The position numbers and the translations under genes are program-made. From NCBI GenBank assembly GCA_947475415.1, contig CANJLH010000012.1, forward strand, positions 1 to 64,000: a stretch of DNA of 64,000 bases, read 5' to 3'. Below, piece by piece: positions 8,924-17,864 of the stretch. A model generated the notes under the pieces. That model worked only from the letters and a program-made list of their open reading frames with translations, was not told where the DNA came from and ran no database searches. This DNA comes from Caulobacteraceae bacterium. Its GTDB lineage: Bacteria > Pseudomonadota > Alphaproteobacteria > Caulobacterales > Caulobacteraceae. Every line of letters begins with the position of its first letter. Positions within the stretch are counted from its first letter, which is position 1.

Positions 8924-10975
8924 TTACGGGTGGGCCACCGCCGCCCCCAGCACCAGCTTGGTCGGCGCGGCCCCTTCCTTGGCGCGGGCGCGGACGTAGA
9001 AGCGGATGGCCTCGACCTGATCCGGGGTCAGTTCGTCATACTTCGGCATGCCCCGCGAAAGCAGGCCGCCGCCGCGGACGATGTCGTTGAAGCCTTGCTT
9101 GGACACCGACATCGGCGACCAGCGCAGGTCCGGACCCGCGCCGCCGGCGATGGCGTCGGTTCCGTGGCAAAGCATGCAGTTCATCATGAACAGCATCATC
9201 CCCTGCTGGGCGCGGGCCATGTCCGGCGCATAGTCCGCATCCGCCGGCGCCACCTGCGGCGTCGGGGCCGGAGCGGCGGGCAGCACGGCCTTGCCGTTCA
9301 GCGCAAATGTCAGCACCCGGCGCGGCATGGTCCGGTAGTCGAGATTGGCGGTCCAGGATCCCAGGTTGTTCTTGCCGAACACCCCCAGGCTACCGCCCCA
9401 GCCGGTGACGACAGTGACGTACTGCACCCCCCCCACCGAATAGCTAATCGGCGCGCCCTGAACCGGCGCCTGGGTGTCGAAAGTCCACAGCCGCTTGCCG
9501 GTCTTAGCGTCATAAGCGTTGAACTTGTGGTCGATTTGGCCCTGGAACACCACGTCGCCGCCGGTGGCGATGGCCCCGCCGCCCCACATGCCCGGTGTGG
9601 GCACGGTCCACACCGCCTTCTGCGCCACAGGATCCCAGGCCTTCAGGAAGCTCTTGTCGCCGCCCGGTCTGACGATCGAGCCGTCGATGACGGTGTTCGA
9701 AATCAGCGCCGGGTGATCGCTGGTCGGCAGATAGACGAGGCCGGTTCGCGGGCTGAACGAACCCGGCAGCCAGTTGTGCCCTCCGGAAAATCCGGGCCAC
9801 ACCTCCACCGTGCTGTTGGCCTTGGAATAGCGGATGCCGGCCGCCTCTACCGGGCGACCGGTGACCAGGTCGATTTTGGAGGCCCAGGTCACCTTGGCGA
9901 TCGGTTCGGCTGAGATCAGCTTCCCGTTCGTGCGGTCGATGACATAGAAGAATCCATTCTTCGACGCCTGCATCAGCACCTTGCGCGGCTGGCCGGCAAT
10001 GGTCAGCGTCGCCGTCTGCATGTCGTTGGAGGCGTCGTAGTCCCACTCCTCGCCAGGGGTCTCCTGGTAGTGCCAGACATATTTGCCGGTGTCGGCGTCG
10101 AGGGCGACGATGGAGGCGGAGAACAGATTGTCCCCCTCCGCCTTGCTGCGGACGTTGTGGTTCCACGGCTCGGCGTTGCCTGTGCCGATATAGACCCGGT
10201 TGAATTCGGGGTCATAGGTCAGGCCGTGCCAGACCACCGCTCCCCCGCCGAACTTCCAAGATCCGTCCGACCAGGTCTTGGCGGCCATCTCCTGGGCCGG
10301 ATCCTCAAAACCCGCCTTCGGATCACCGGGCACTGTGTAGAAGCGCCATAGCTGTTTGCCGGTGGCCTGGTCGTAGCAGGTGACATAGCCGCGGGTGGCG
10401 CCGACGTCGCCGCCGCCATGGCCGATCAGCACCTTGCCTTTGAACAGACGTGGCGGGCCTGTGATGAAGCGCAGATCGTCCAACTCAGTGGTCTGGACGC
10501 TCCATGCCGGCTTACCCGTCTTGGCGTCGATGGCGATCAGCCGCCCGTCCTGGGTGCCCACGAACACCCGGCCGTTGTCATAGGCGAGGCCCCGGATGCC
10601 CCAGGCCAGGCGAAGCTTCTTCCCCGACGCCTCCGGCGCCTTCGGATCATATTCCCAGATCAGCTTGCCGGTGGATGCGTCCAGCGCCGTAACCACGCTG
10701 TGACGGGTCGCCACATAGACCACTCCACCGGCCTCGACGGGCGCGGTGACGCTGTGGCCAGGCTCCAGGTCATAGGACCAGGCCAGTTTGAGCTTTCCAA
10801 TATTGCCGGCGCGGATCTGGTCGAGGGGGCTGTAGTGATGCACATCGTCCGTGCGACCGAAGCCCGGCCAATCTGCGGCGGCGGGGTCAACGGGTTTGGC
10901 GCGATCGCAGCCACCGGCCAGTAACAATACCGCCGCCGTCGCGACCGCCAATCTCAGCTTTGCTGATTTACCCAT
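8924..10975 (-). CDS. PQQ-dependent alcohol dehydrogenase with C-terminal haem c domain
   Basis: 683 residues. The N-terminus is a lipoprotein signal (hydrophobic run, then LAGG before Cys), so the protein should be anchored in the periplasm. An eight-bladed propeller follows with tryptophan-docking repeats such as GKLIWEYDP, GKPAWSVQT and GKYVWHYQE. Asp312 in EEWDYDASND is the expected catalytic base, and Asp314 two residues later is the position filled by Asp in lanthanide-using XoxF/PedH types. The usual vicinal Cys-Cys before NRG is absent (LAWGIRG instead). The C-terminal domain has MNCMLCHG and a Met ligand in SRGMPKY. The start at 10975 follows GGGAGGAAATCGGGC. It likely feeds electrons from an alcohol to the respiratory chain. 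Confidence 0.92.
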   Translation of the reverse strand: MGKSAKLRLAVATAAVLLLAGGCDRAKPVDPAAADWPGFGRTDDVHHYSPLDQIRAGNIGKLKLAWSYDLEPGHSVTAPVEAGGVVYVATRHSVVTALDASTGKLIWEYDPKAPEASGKKLRLAWGIRGLAYDNGRVFVGTQDGRLIAIDAKTGKPAWSVQTTELDDLRFITGPPRLFKGKVLIGHGGGDVGATRGYVTCYDQATGKQLWRFYTVPGDPKAGFEDPAQEMAAKTWSDGSWKFGGGAVVWHGLTYDPEFNRVYIGTGNAEPWNHNVRSKAEGDNLFSASIVALDADTGKYVWHYQETPGEEWDYDASNDMQTATLTIAGQPRKVLMQASKNGFFYVIDRTNGKLISAEPIAKVTWASKIDLVTGRPVEAAGIRYSKANSTVEVWPGFSGGHNWLPGSFSPRTGLVYLPTSDHPALISNTVIDGSIVRPGGDKSFLKAWDPVAQKAVWTVPTPGMWGGGAIATGGDVVFQGQIDHKFNAYDAKTGKRLWTFDTQAPVQGAPISYSVGGVQYVTVVTGWGGSLGVFGKNNLGSWTANLDYRTMPRRVLTFALNGKAVLPAAPAPTPQVAPADADYAPDMARAQQGMMLFMMNCMLCHGTDAIAGGAGPDLRWSPMSVSKQGFNDIVRGGGLLSRGMPKYDELTPDQVEAIRFYVRARAKEGAAPTKLVLGAAVAHP

Positions 10976-11090
10976 GCCCGATTTCCTCCCGGAGATGTCT
11001 GGGGTGTTACGCGTTGGTTTGCCGGGGCGCACGCGGCGTGGCAAGTCCCACGCCGTTCGCTTTTGCAGCCGCCGCGCAGTAAGGTGGGCC

Positions 11091-11516
11091 ATGACCAGCC
11101 CATCCCTTCGCCGCCTGATCGAGCTGCCCGGCGTCGCCGACCTGGAATTCCGGGCGGTGATGAAGCGCGACTTTGCTGAACCGGAGGCGCGCGCGGAATT
11201 CCCCGAGCTCGACGCCTGTTCCGTCGCCCTGTTCGGCCTCACCGCCGATCAGGCCGAGGCGGCGGAGCGGCCGGCGGATTGGGACTGGCCCGAGCGCCTG
11301 GCCGGTCACGCACAGGTCGCCGCTTTCGAGGCGGAGGGCTGGGACGTCACCGACGATAAGCGCCGGCCCATGCGCATCCTCGGCCACTTCAATCAACAGC
11401 TCTGGCTGGCGCTACGCGGCGTGGCCGGGACCCTTCCGTTCCAGGCCGAGGACAACAAGCCCGAGAAATGGGCTACGGCATGGGCGGCGGACGCGGCGCG
11501 CTTCCGTAAGCGCTAA
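11091..11516 (+). CDS. Conserved hypothetical protein, 141 residues
   Basis: I do not recognise this family. It is a soluble, Trp- and Ala-rich protein: SLRRLIELPGVADLEFRAV, then a helix rich in Glu/Ala (TADQAEAAERPADWDW), and a better conserved-looking C-terminal half with MRILGHFNQQLWLALRG and NKPEKWATAWAADAARF. Codon use matches its neighbours. The start has AAGGTG upstream and lies 115 bases from the divergent PQQ dehydrogenase start. It converges with the secreted protein gene at 11522 with a five-base gap. No signal peptide or metal motif is visible. Confidence 0.65.
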   Translation: MTSPSLRRLIELPGVADLEFRAVMKRDFAEPEARAEFPELDACSVALFGLTADQAEAAERPADWDWPERLAGHAQVAAFEAEGWDVTDDKRRPMRILGHFNQQLWLALRGVAGTLPFQAEDNKPEKWATAWAADAARFRKR

Positions 11517-11521
11517 ACCCC

Positions 11522-12727
11522 TCAGAACCCACCCAGCCCCTTCAGGATCGAACCCATGCCGGGCTTCTTCGGCGCCTGTTCGCGCTGACCCGGACGACCC
11601 TGCTGGCCCATGCCGCCCATGTCCTCCATGCCCAGCAAGGCGCCGGTGGTGGTGCGGTAGCGGACTTTGACCGTCCATTCGGGCTTCCAGGCGATCTTGG
11701 GATTCGAGGGCCGGGGCGGATAGGCGAAGTTGGCCTCATTGCCGTAGCCATGAAGCTGGACCATCGCGCCTTCCACGGAATCGACCACCTCCTTGGGGAT
11801 CAGGCAGCTGGTCGTATTGGGGCCCATCAGGGCTTTGGCGGTCAGCAACCGGGAAATATCGCCGGTGGACAAATAGGGCGGCAGCATCATCGCGGCGGTC
11901 TGAACCTCCGACGAGGTCCACATGACGAATTCGTTCTTGCGTTTTCCCGCCCCCATCAGCGCCGCCAGATAGGCCTGCGCTCCGGCAGCCGGCCGCCAGC
12001 CCAGCATCGAAGCGCCGGAACCGGTGACCTTGTTCTGAGTGATGTTGAGCGCACCCAGGAAGTCCTGGTTTTCATTGAGCGCGAACTTGATCGTGGGTGT
12101 GTAGTTGCCCTGCACCGTGTGGTCGCCCACCAGCGAGCCGTCCGACGGCACGCGCGTGCGTCCGCGGGTATTGGGCCATTCGCCATAGGTGACGCTTCGG
12201 CCAGGCGAGGGCGGGTTCTGGGACGACAGACTCCAACTCCGGTTGAAGTTGGCGAGCTCCGGAGGAATCTGCCCTTTCATCAGATTGGTGGTGTCGATCA
12301 CCACCGGCTGGCCCTGGCGCGCGTGGTCGCCGCAACCCCAGAAGATCAGGATGCGGTAGTTGGGAATCTCGCCGGGAACCTCGTGGTCCACGTAGCCCTG
12401 GGGCTGAGGGGTGACCAGCGGCAGGCTCTGGCCCGCGCCTAACCCTGGCGGCGGCAGATGCTGGGCGCTGGGGTCGCCCGCCGGCTGAGGCTTGCGGCCG
12501 GTGCCCAGATCGAGGCGCAGGTTGTGGGAGACGCTGGAGCCGCCGCCCATCATCATGCTCATCATCTGGCGCGACGATGGCGGCTGACCGCCGGAGCCCA
12601 TGGAAAAACCGGACGCCGTCTCGGCGCTCATCCAGTAGACCGCCGGGCCGCCGGCCTGCTGACCCACCGCCGAACCCGCAAGCGCCGCGGCCGCAGCGCC
12701 GAGCGTGACTACATTCCAGATTCGCAT
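11522..12727 (-). CDS. Exported Met-rich hypothetical protein
   Basis: 401 residues beginning with a clear Sec signal (MRIWNVVTLGAAAAALAGS...VGQ). After it come a flexible Gly/Pro/Met-rich stretch (RQMMSMMMGGG, near residue 55), a central part with YRILIFWGCGDHARQGQP and NFNRSWSLSS, and a C-terminus with WTVKVRYRTTTGALLGM and a Met/Gly/Gln-rich tail ending in GSILKGLGGF. I do not recognise the family. The IFWGCGD and GxYTPTIKFAL segments suggest a beta-rich periplasmic or surface protein. The start at 12727 has GGAGGT closely upstream; the reading frame extends 21 codons further without a signal-like start. It is divergent from the truncated haemoglobin gene. Confidence 0.65.
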   Translation of the reverse strand: MRIWNVVTLGAAAAALAGSAVGQQAGGPAVYWMSAETASGFSMGSGGQPPSSRQMMSMMMGGGSSVSHNLRLDLGTGRKPQPAGDPSAQHLPPPGLGAGQSLPLVTPQPQGYVDHEVPGEIPNYRILIFWGCGDHARQGQPVVIDTTNLMKGQIPPELANFNRSWSLSSQNPPSPGRSVTYGEWPNTRGRTRVPSDGSLVGDHTVQGNYTPTIKFALNENQDFLGALNITQNKVTGSGASMLGWRPAAGAQAYLAALMGAGKRKNEFVMWTSSEVQTAAMMLPPYLSTGDISRLLTAKALMGPNTTSCLIPKEVVDSVEGAMVQLHGYGNEANFAYPPRPSNPKIAWKPEWTVKVRYRTTTGALLGMEDMGGMGQQGRPGQREQAPKKPGMGSILKGLGGF

Positions 12728-12839
12728 GCGACCTCCAATTTCCTCACGTCCGATCCACGCAGTTTGTAGCCTATTCGCGCCCGCCGCCATCCTTGATCTC
12801 AGTCAATTGACCATTCCGCCTCGCCACTAGGCTTGGAGC

Positions 12840-13244
12840 ATGGCCATTCCCTCGGATGCTGAAACCCGTCAGCGCACTCCCTATGATGCGCTCGGCGGTG
12901 AGGCGGGTTTGCAACGCTTGGTCGACGCCTTTTACGACGCAATGGACCTTGACCCCCAATCAAGCCTGCGCCGGATGCATGCCCACGACCTCGGCCCCAT
13001 GCGCGCGCGCCTCACCGATTGGCTCGTCGGTTGGACCGGCGGGCCGCCTGTCTACTTCGAGCGTCACCCGGGCCGCGGCTGCATCATGAGCGCCCATGCG
13101 CCCTACGCCATCGGTCCGGCCGAGGCGCAGGCCTGGATGGCGTGCATGCGCAAGGCATTCGACGACGTCGGGCTGGAGGGGGAAATTCGCGCTTTGCTGG
13201 ACACGGCCTTTTCCCGAATGTGCGAAGGCTTCAGCCGGAATTAG
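12840..13244 (+). CDS. Group II truncated haemoglobin (GlbO-like)
   Basis: A 134-residue cytoplasmic globin. Landmarks in order are PYDALGGEAGLQRLVDAFYD (helices A/B with B10 Tyr), MHAHDLGPMRARL (proximal region near the F helix), WTGGPPVYFE, and a His in SAHAPYAIGPAEAQAWMACM with the Trp typical of group II at the G8 position. It binds oxygen or NO; a role in handling oxidative or nitrosative stress or supplying oxygen to oxidases is general knowledge of the family. It precedes a P450 gene by 67 bases on the same strand, so co-transcription with a haem monooxygenase is plausible. Confidence 0.9.
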   Translation: MAIPSDAETRQRTPYDALGGEAGLQRLVDAFYDAMDLDPQSSLRRMHAHDLGPMRARLTDWLVGWTGGPPVYFERHPGRGCIMSAHAPYAIGPAEAQAWMACMRKAFDDVGLEGEIRALLDTAFSRMCEGFSRN

Positions 13245-13311
13245 TCGCCGGCGCGATTGCGCAAGCCGCCGATGCTGGGCGATGGTGCGGAACGCAAACC
13301 TGGAGGACATG

Positions 13312-14640
13312 ATGAGCGCGGAAGGCTGCCCCGTTGGCGCGAAGGTCGTCGAGTGGTTCGACCACAATTCCAAGGCCTATGTCACCGAGCGATATGACTG
13401 GTTCGAGAAGATCCGCGAGGAAGTGGGGCCTGTGTTCTGGTCGCCGAACTACGGCGGCTTTTGGGTGGCCCTCGACTACGCCGAGGTGACTGACGCCGCC
13501 CGCGACTGGGAGACGTTTTCCTCCCGCCCCCTCGGCTGGCAGCCGCCCGAAGGGACGGACATCACCTACAACGGCCTGTTTATTCCGCCTCGCGGCGCGC
13601 GCAACATGCGCCCCGGCGAGTTTCCGCGCAGCGCCAGCCGGCTGCTGCAGGAGGACCCGCCGGATTGGAACATCGCGCGCAAGGCGATCAACCCGCTGTT
13701 CTCGGCCACCCAGGCGGAGAAATGGCGCAGCCGCATCCAGACCATCGTCGACGCCTGCATCGACCGTCGGATCGAGACCGGCCGCATCGACATCGCCAAG
13801 GACATCACCAACATCCTGCCGCCGATCTTCTCCCTGGAACTGGCGGGTGTGACCTCAAAGAACTACGCCGAGATCGGCGAGATCAGCCACGTCTCCTCGC
13901 ACCTGCCGGCCGACGACCCCGAGTGGGACGAGCTCAATGAGATTGGGCGCAAGGTGGACCTCCAGGGCCAGATCATGGAAGCCATTGAGGCGCGGCGGAA
14001 CGACCGCCGCGGTGACGTGATCTCGACAATTCTCAACGCCATCGACGCCGGCGCGCCCTATGACGACGCCGATGTGGCCGGGTTCACCGCTCTGATCATC
14101 TCGGCGGGGATCGACACCACCTCGGCGACCCTCGGGACAACGTTCCTAAATCTGATGCAGCATCCCAGGCTGATCGAGCGCCTGAAGGCCGAGCCGGAGA
14201 TCACCCGCTACACCTTCGACGAGTTCCTGCGCATCGGCGCGCCGACCCAGGGCCTCTGCCGCACCGTTGTGAAGGATACCGTGCTGGGAGGCCAGAACCT
14301 GCGCCGGGGCGACCGGATCATGTTGATGTGGTCGGCGGCCAACCGCGACGCCAAGGAATACCCCTGCCCGCTGGAGATCGACCTCGACCGCCGCCCCACC
14401 CTGCAGGTGGGCTTCGGCTTCGGCAACCACCGGTGCCTTGGCATGCACTACGCCCGGCTGGAGTTCGAGACCGTGTTCAACACCGTGTTGCGCCGCATGC
14501 CCGACCTGCGCATCGAGACCGAAAAGGTCCGCCAGTACGACAATTGCGGCATTGTCATGGGCTATATGTCCCTGCCCGCGACGTTTACGCCAGGCCCGCG
14601 TCTGGGGGTGGATGCGGCGATCCCCGGGTGGCGGGCTTGA
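13312..14640 (+). CDS. Cytochrome P450
   Basis: 442 residues of a soluble bacterial P450. The I-helix oxygen-binding motif AGIDTT is present, then the K-helix E-x-x-R (EFLR), and the haem loop FGFGNHRCLG with Cys375 as the thiolate ligand. It would hydroxylate a hydrophobic substrate using electrons from a ferredoxin. No ferredoxin or ferredoxin reductase gene is nearby, so the redox partner must lie elsewhere. GGAGG at 13302 sets the start at 13312; in-frame ATGs at 13309 and 13282 are alternatives. It follows the truncated haemoglobin gene. Families such as CYP108/CYP111-like terpene hydroxylases look similar in length, but I cannot assign one. Confidence 0.92.
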   Translation: MSAEGCPVGAKVVEWFDHNSKAYVTERYDWFEKIREEVGPVFWSPNYGGFWVALDYAEVTDAARDWETFSSRPLGWQPPEGTDITYNGLFIPPRGARNMRPGEFPRSASRLLQEDPPDWNIARKAINPLFSATQAEKWRSRIQTIVDACIDRRIETGRIDIAKDITNILPPIFSLELAGVTSKNYAEIGEISHVSSHLPADDPEWDELNEIGRKVDLQGQIMEAIEARRNDRRGDVISTILNAIDAGAPYDDADVAGFTALIISAGIDTTSATLGTTFLNLMQHPRLIERLKAEPEITRYTFDEFLRIGAPTQGLCRTVVKDTVLGGQNLRRGDRIMLMWSAANRDAKEYPCPLEIDLDRRPTLQVGFGFGNHRCLGMHYARLEFETVFNTVLRRMPDLRIETEKVRQYDNCGIVMGYMSLPATFTPGPRLGVDAAIPGWRA

Positions 14641-14803
14641 CCCAACCCAAGGGCGAGGCCGCCGAATGACCGAAATTCCCTGGCTGTGAGTTGGCCTGGG
14701 ACTCCTCATGAACTGCGGGCGCCCCTCACATTTGCCATCTCTTGAATCGGTTCTGCGCACTCGCGCTGCAGTCCTGAATTCGACTTCAACTTTCGGAGTG
14801 ACC

Positions 14804-15505
14804 ATGACCATGAAACTGCAGATCGTCGCCCCCCTGGCCCTCGCCGCCCTGGCGCTCGCCGTCGGCGCAGGCCTGGCCAAACCAATCGCCCACAGGCCCG
14901 CCGCGCCACACACCGCTCCCGCCGCCCCGGTAAAAACCAGCGCCCCCGCCGGCGCCTACGCGCTCGACCCCACCCACGCGGACCTGAGCTTCAAGCTCAA
15001 CCACCTGGGCTTTTCCAACTACACTGCGCGGTTCACCAAGTTCGACGCCAAGCTGGCCTTCGATCCCGCCAACCCGGCCCGAATGAGCGTCGACGCCAAG
15101 GTCGATCCCACTTCGCTCACCCTGCCCGCCCCGCCGGTGGGGTTCACCGAGGCGCTCCTGGGCCCCCATTGGCTGGACGCCGGCCAATTTCCCGAGATCA
15201 GTTTCCGCTCCACCGCGGTCGAACTCACCGGCGCCGACACCGCCCGCATCCGCGGCGACCTGACCCTGCATGGCCAGACAAAGCCGATCATGCTGGAGGC
15301 CAGGTTCAACGGCGGATACGCCGGCAACAGCTTCGAGCCCAGGGGGCGGATCGGCTTCTCCGCCCATGGCGTCTTTAAACGCTCGGACTTCGGAATTTCC
15401 TACGGCCTGCCGCCGCCCAACTCCACCATGGGCGTCGGCGATGAGGTCAGCGTAATCCTGGAAGCTGAATTCACCGGCCCTCCCTGGACGCCGCCCAAGC
15501 CTTGA
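14804..15505 (+). CDS. YceI-family periplasmic protein
   Basis: 233 residues. An N-terminal signal (MTMKLQIVAPLALAALALAVGAG) is followed by a Pro/Ala linker and then the YceI lipocalin-like domain: YALDPTHADLSFKLNHLGFSN, FDAKLAFDP, WLDAGQFPEISFRS, and GDLTLHGQTKPI. The last strand carries FKRSDFGISYGLP. Family members bind isoprenoid quinones or other long hydrophobic molecules in the periplasm. The start at 14804 has GGAG five bases upstream. The gene is followed by an SDR 86 bases downstream on the same strand. The role in this neighbourhood is unknown. Confidence 0.9.
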   Translation: MTMKLQIVAPLALAALALAVGAGLAKPIAHRPAAPHTAPAAPVKTSAPAGAYALDPTHADLSFKLNHLGFSNYTARFTKFDAKLAFDPANPARMSVDAKVDPTSLTLPAPPVGFTEALLGPHWLDAGQFPEISFRSTAVELTGADTARIRGDLTLHGQTKPIMLEARFNGGYAGNSFEPRGRIGFSAHGVFKRSDFGISYGLPPPNSTMGVGDEVSVILEAEFTGPPWTPPKP

Positions 15506-15591
15506 GGCGGCGAATTTCGCTGGCTAAACACCCCCGCGCCGCTATTTCCAGACTCCAACCAGAAAACGACCATTGCACCAGGGAGAACGCC

Positions 15592-16377
15592 ATGGACTTC
15601 GGCATCAAGGGTAAGGTCGCCTTCGTTTCCGGCGGCAGCAAGGGAATGTGCCGCGAGGCCGCCGTGATGCTGGGTGCGGAGGGCTGCAAGGTCGCCGTCG
15701 TGGCGCGCACACAGGGCCCCATCGACGAGGTGGTGGCCAGGATCCGCGATGCGGGCGGCGAGGCCATGGGGGTGTCCGCCGACCTCACCACCCGGGAGGG
15801 CGTGCGCCGCGCGGTGGCGGAAGTGACGGCCAGGTTCGGCGCCCCCGACATCGCCATCAGCAATGTGGTGGACAACATCCCCGGCGACTTCGACGACGTG
15901 AAGGATGAGGACTTCGAGCACTTCTTCCGGGTCTATGCCATGACCGTGGTCTATTTGGCCCGCGAGGTCATACCGGCCATGAAGGAAAAGGGCTGGGGCC
16001 GCTTCGTGGCTGTGGGCTCCGGCGCGGCAAAGGAGCCGGCCGGGGGTATCCACCACATCCTGGCCAACACCACCCGGCCCGCCGCCGTGGGCTTCATGAA
16101 GACCCTCAGCGACGACGTGGCCAAGTTCGGCATCACCTGCAACAGTGTCGCCCCGGGCTGGATCGGTACCCAGAACATGTACGACTATTTGCAGAACAAG
16201 GTCGGCGTACCCCCGGAAAAGGTGGGCGAACTGGTCGGCGGCCAAATACCCGCCGGCCGGGTCGGCCGGCCGGAGGAGATCGCCTCCACCATCGTCTACC
16301 TATGCTCGCACCTGGCCGGCTACATCAGCGGCGAATGGATCGTGGTCGACGGCGGAAAGCATTCGTCAGCGTTCTGA
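15592..16377 (+). CDS. SDR-family protein lacking the usual catalytic YxxxK
   Basis: 261 residues with a normal Rossmann core: VAFVSGGSKGMCREAA (glycine-rich loop), SADLTT, and an altered NNAG region (SNVVDNIPG). At the catalytic site, where Ser...YxxxK should be, the sequence reads GSGAAKEPAGG, then HHILANTTRPAAV, so both Tyr and Lys are missing. The C-terminus (GYISGEWIVVDGGKHS) is ordinary. Subfamilies with a LSNxxR-type block are known and are often annotated as 3-oxoacyl reductases; whether they reduce ketones is doubtful. The start follows CAGGGAGAACGCC. It lies 87 bases before an amidohydrolase gene on the same strand. Confidence 0.82.
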   Translation: MDFGIKGKVAFVSGGSKGMCREAAVMLGAEGCKVAVVARTQGPIDEVVARIRDAGGEAMGVSADLTTREGVRRAVAEVTARFGAPDIAISNVVDNIPGDFDDVKDEDFEHFFRVYAMTVVYLAREVIPAMKEKGWGRFVAVGSGAAKEPAGGIHHILANTTRPAAVGFMKTLSDDVAKFGITCNSVAPGWIGTQNMYDYLQNKVGVPPEKVGELVGGQIPAGRVGRPEEIASTIVYLCSHLAGYISGEWIVVDGGKHSSAF

Positions 16378-16464
16378 CGGCGCGGCCGGGCTATTTCCGA
16401 CCTTGCACCGCGAGACCGCCGTATTAGGGTCCTCGGCGACCGCAATTGGATGAAGGAGAAGGCC

Positions 16465-17628
16465 ATGACCTTCGTGTTCAGCTCGGACTCCCACCTGGTG
16501 GAGCCCAAGGAGATTTTCGACGATGGCCTGCCCGCCTCCCTGAAGAAGTTCGGCATCCGGTCCGAGCGACAGGGCGACCACATCTGCACCCTCGCCGGCG
16601 AGAAGGTGCTGCACCGCACGCGCATCATAAAGCGAGAGGCGCCGCCCGCGCCGGCCGACGACGTAGACAACGAGACCCGCGGCCTCAAGCTCGAAAGCGG
16701 CGAGGACGTGGTGCGCCTGCACGCCCCGGCCCGCGGCCACAACAACATCGCGCTGCGTCTTGAAGACATGAAGCTGGACGGCATCGACGCGGAAATCTCC
16801 TTCCCTTCCACCTGCCTATGGGCCTATGGCATCGAACATCCGGAGACCGAGCTCGCCACCGCCCAGATCTACAACGACTGGAACAACAAGCTGTTAGGAC
16901 CGCATCCTGACATCTTCATCCGCTGCGGCGTGCTGCCGGTGCGTGATTTCAACAACACCCAGATGGAGATGAAGCGCATCGCCAAGATGGGCTTCACCTC
17001 GGCCATGATCCCCTGCGTCACCGCCCCGGACATGCCCCGCTACAATGACCCCGCCTGGGACCCGGTGTTCGAACTGGCCGGCGAACTGGGGGTGGTGCTG
17101 GTCATGCACTCCGGCACCGGGCTTGAGACCGTGCAGCCCGAGCGCCGCGCCGGCGGCGCGGTGATCAACTACACCAACCAGGCCTGCGACGCCTGGAACT
17201 CCATTCAGTACCTGGTGGCAGGCGGCATGCTCGACCGCTATCCCAAGGCCCAGGTGGCGGTGATCGAGTGCGGCGCCAGCTGGCTGGCCGGCCTGGTGGA
17301 GCGGATGGATGAGATCTACATCGCCCATGACGCCTACGTACGCCCCAAGCTCTCCCTGATGCCGTCCGAGATCGTCGCGCGTCAGGTGTCCTGTGGCTTC
17401 CAGAACGACCGCGCCTGCATCCTCACCCGATCGGTCACCACCACCCGCCCGCTGATCTGGGGCTCCGACTATCCCCACGCCGAGGGCACCTACCCCCGCT
17501 CCAAAGCGGTGATTGAGCGCCTGTTCAAGGGAATCGAGATCTCCGAGAAAGACAAGGCCGACATCCTCGGCGGCAACGCCGCGCGGCTGTTCCGCCTGCA
17601 ACGGCCGGAGTTCATGAAGGCGGCGTGA
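16465..17628 (+). CDS. Amidohydrolase_2-family metal-dependent hydrolase
   Basis: 387 residues. FSSDSHLVEPKEIF gives the first metal site (SxSHxxEP form), YNDWNNKLL and RCGVLPVRD mark the barrel helices, VLVMHSGTG supplies a mid-barrel His, VAVIECGASWLAGLVERMDE is the conserved ECGASW block, and IWGSDYPHAEGTYP holds the late Asp. It shares the order of blocks with the protein at 24394 more closely than with that at 5953. The start at 16465 is fixed by AAGGAGAAGGCC. Relatives occur in lipid, sterol and aromatic catabolism, and decarboxylation or C-C hydrolysis are the known reactions; the substrate here is not evident. Confidence 0.85.
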   Translation: MTFVFSSDSHLVEPKEIFDDGLPASLKKFGIRSERQGDHICTLAGEKVLHRTRIIKREAPPAPADDVDNETRGLKLESGEDVVRLHAPARGHNNIALRLEDMKLDGIDAEISFPSTCLWAYGIEHPETELATAQIYNDWNNKLLGPHPDIFIRCGVLPVRDFNNTQMEMKRIAKMGFTSAMIPCVTAPDMPRYNDPAWDPVFELAGELGVVLVMHSGTGLETVQPERRAGGAVINYTNQACDAWNSIQYLVAGGMLDRYPKAQVAVIECGASWLAGLVERMDEIYIAHDAYVRPKLSLMPSEIVARQVSCGFQNDRACILTRSVTTTRPLIWGSDYPHAEGTYPRSKAVIERLFKGIEISEKDKADILGGNAARLFRLQRPEFMKAA

Positions 17629-17864
17629 TCGGGCCGGGGCTGGTGAATATCGGGTCCGGTTCGTAGTTCTTTGCGGAACAATCCTATGCACTGTGACGTC
17701 AAGTTGCGGGGTGCGTCCGGATCGGACGTGGGCGGCGAGGCATTTTCGACCGTGATCGAAGGGAAGCCTCGTGCACGCCGAGGTATGGCGCCCCTTGTTT
17801 GAGATACTGACCACCAGGCCGAAATCGGCGTCCAAGCTTCAAGATGTCGCCGTAGATTGGTCCT

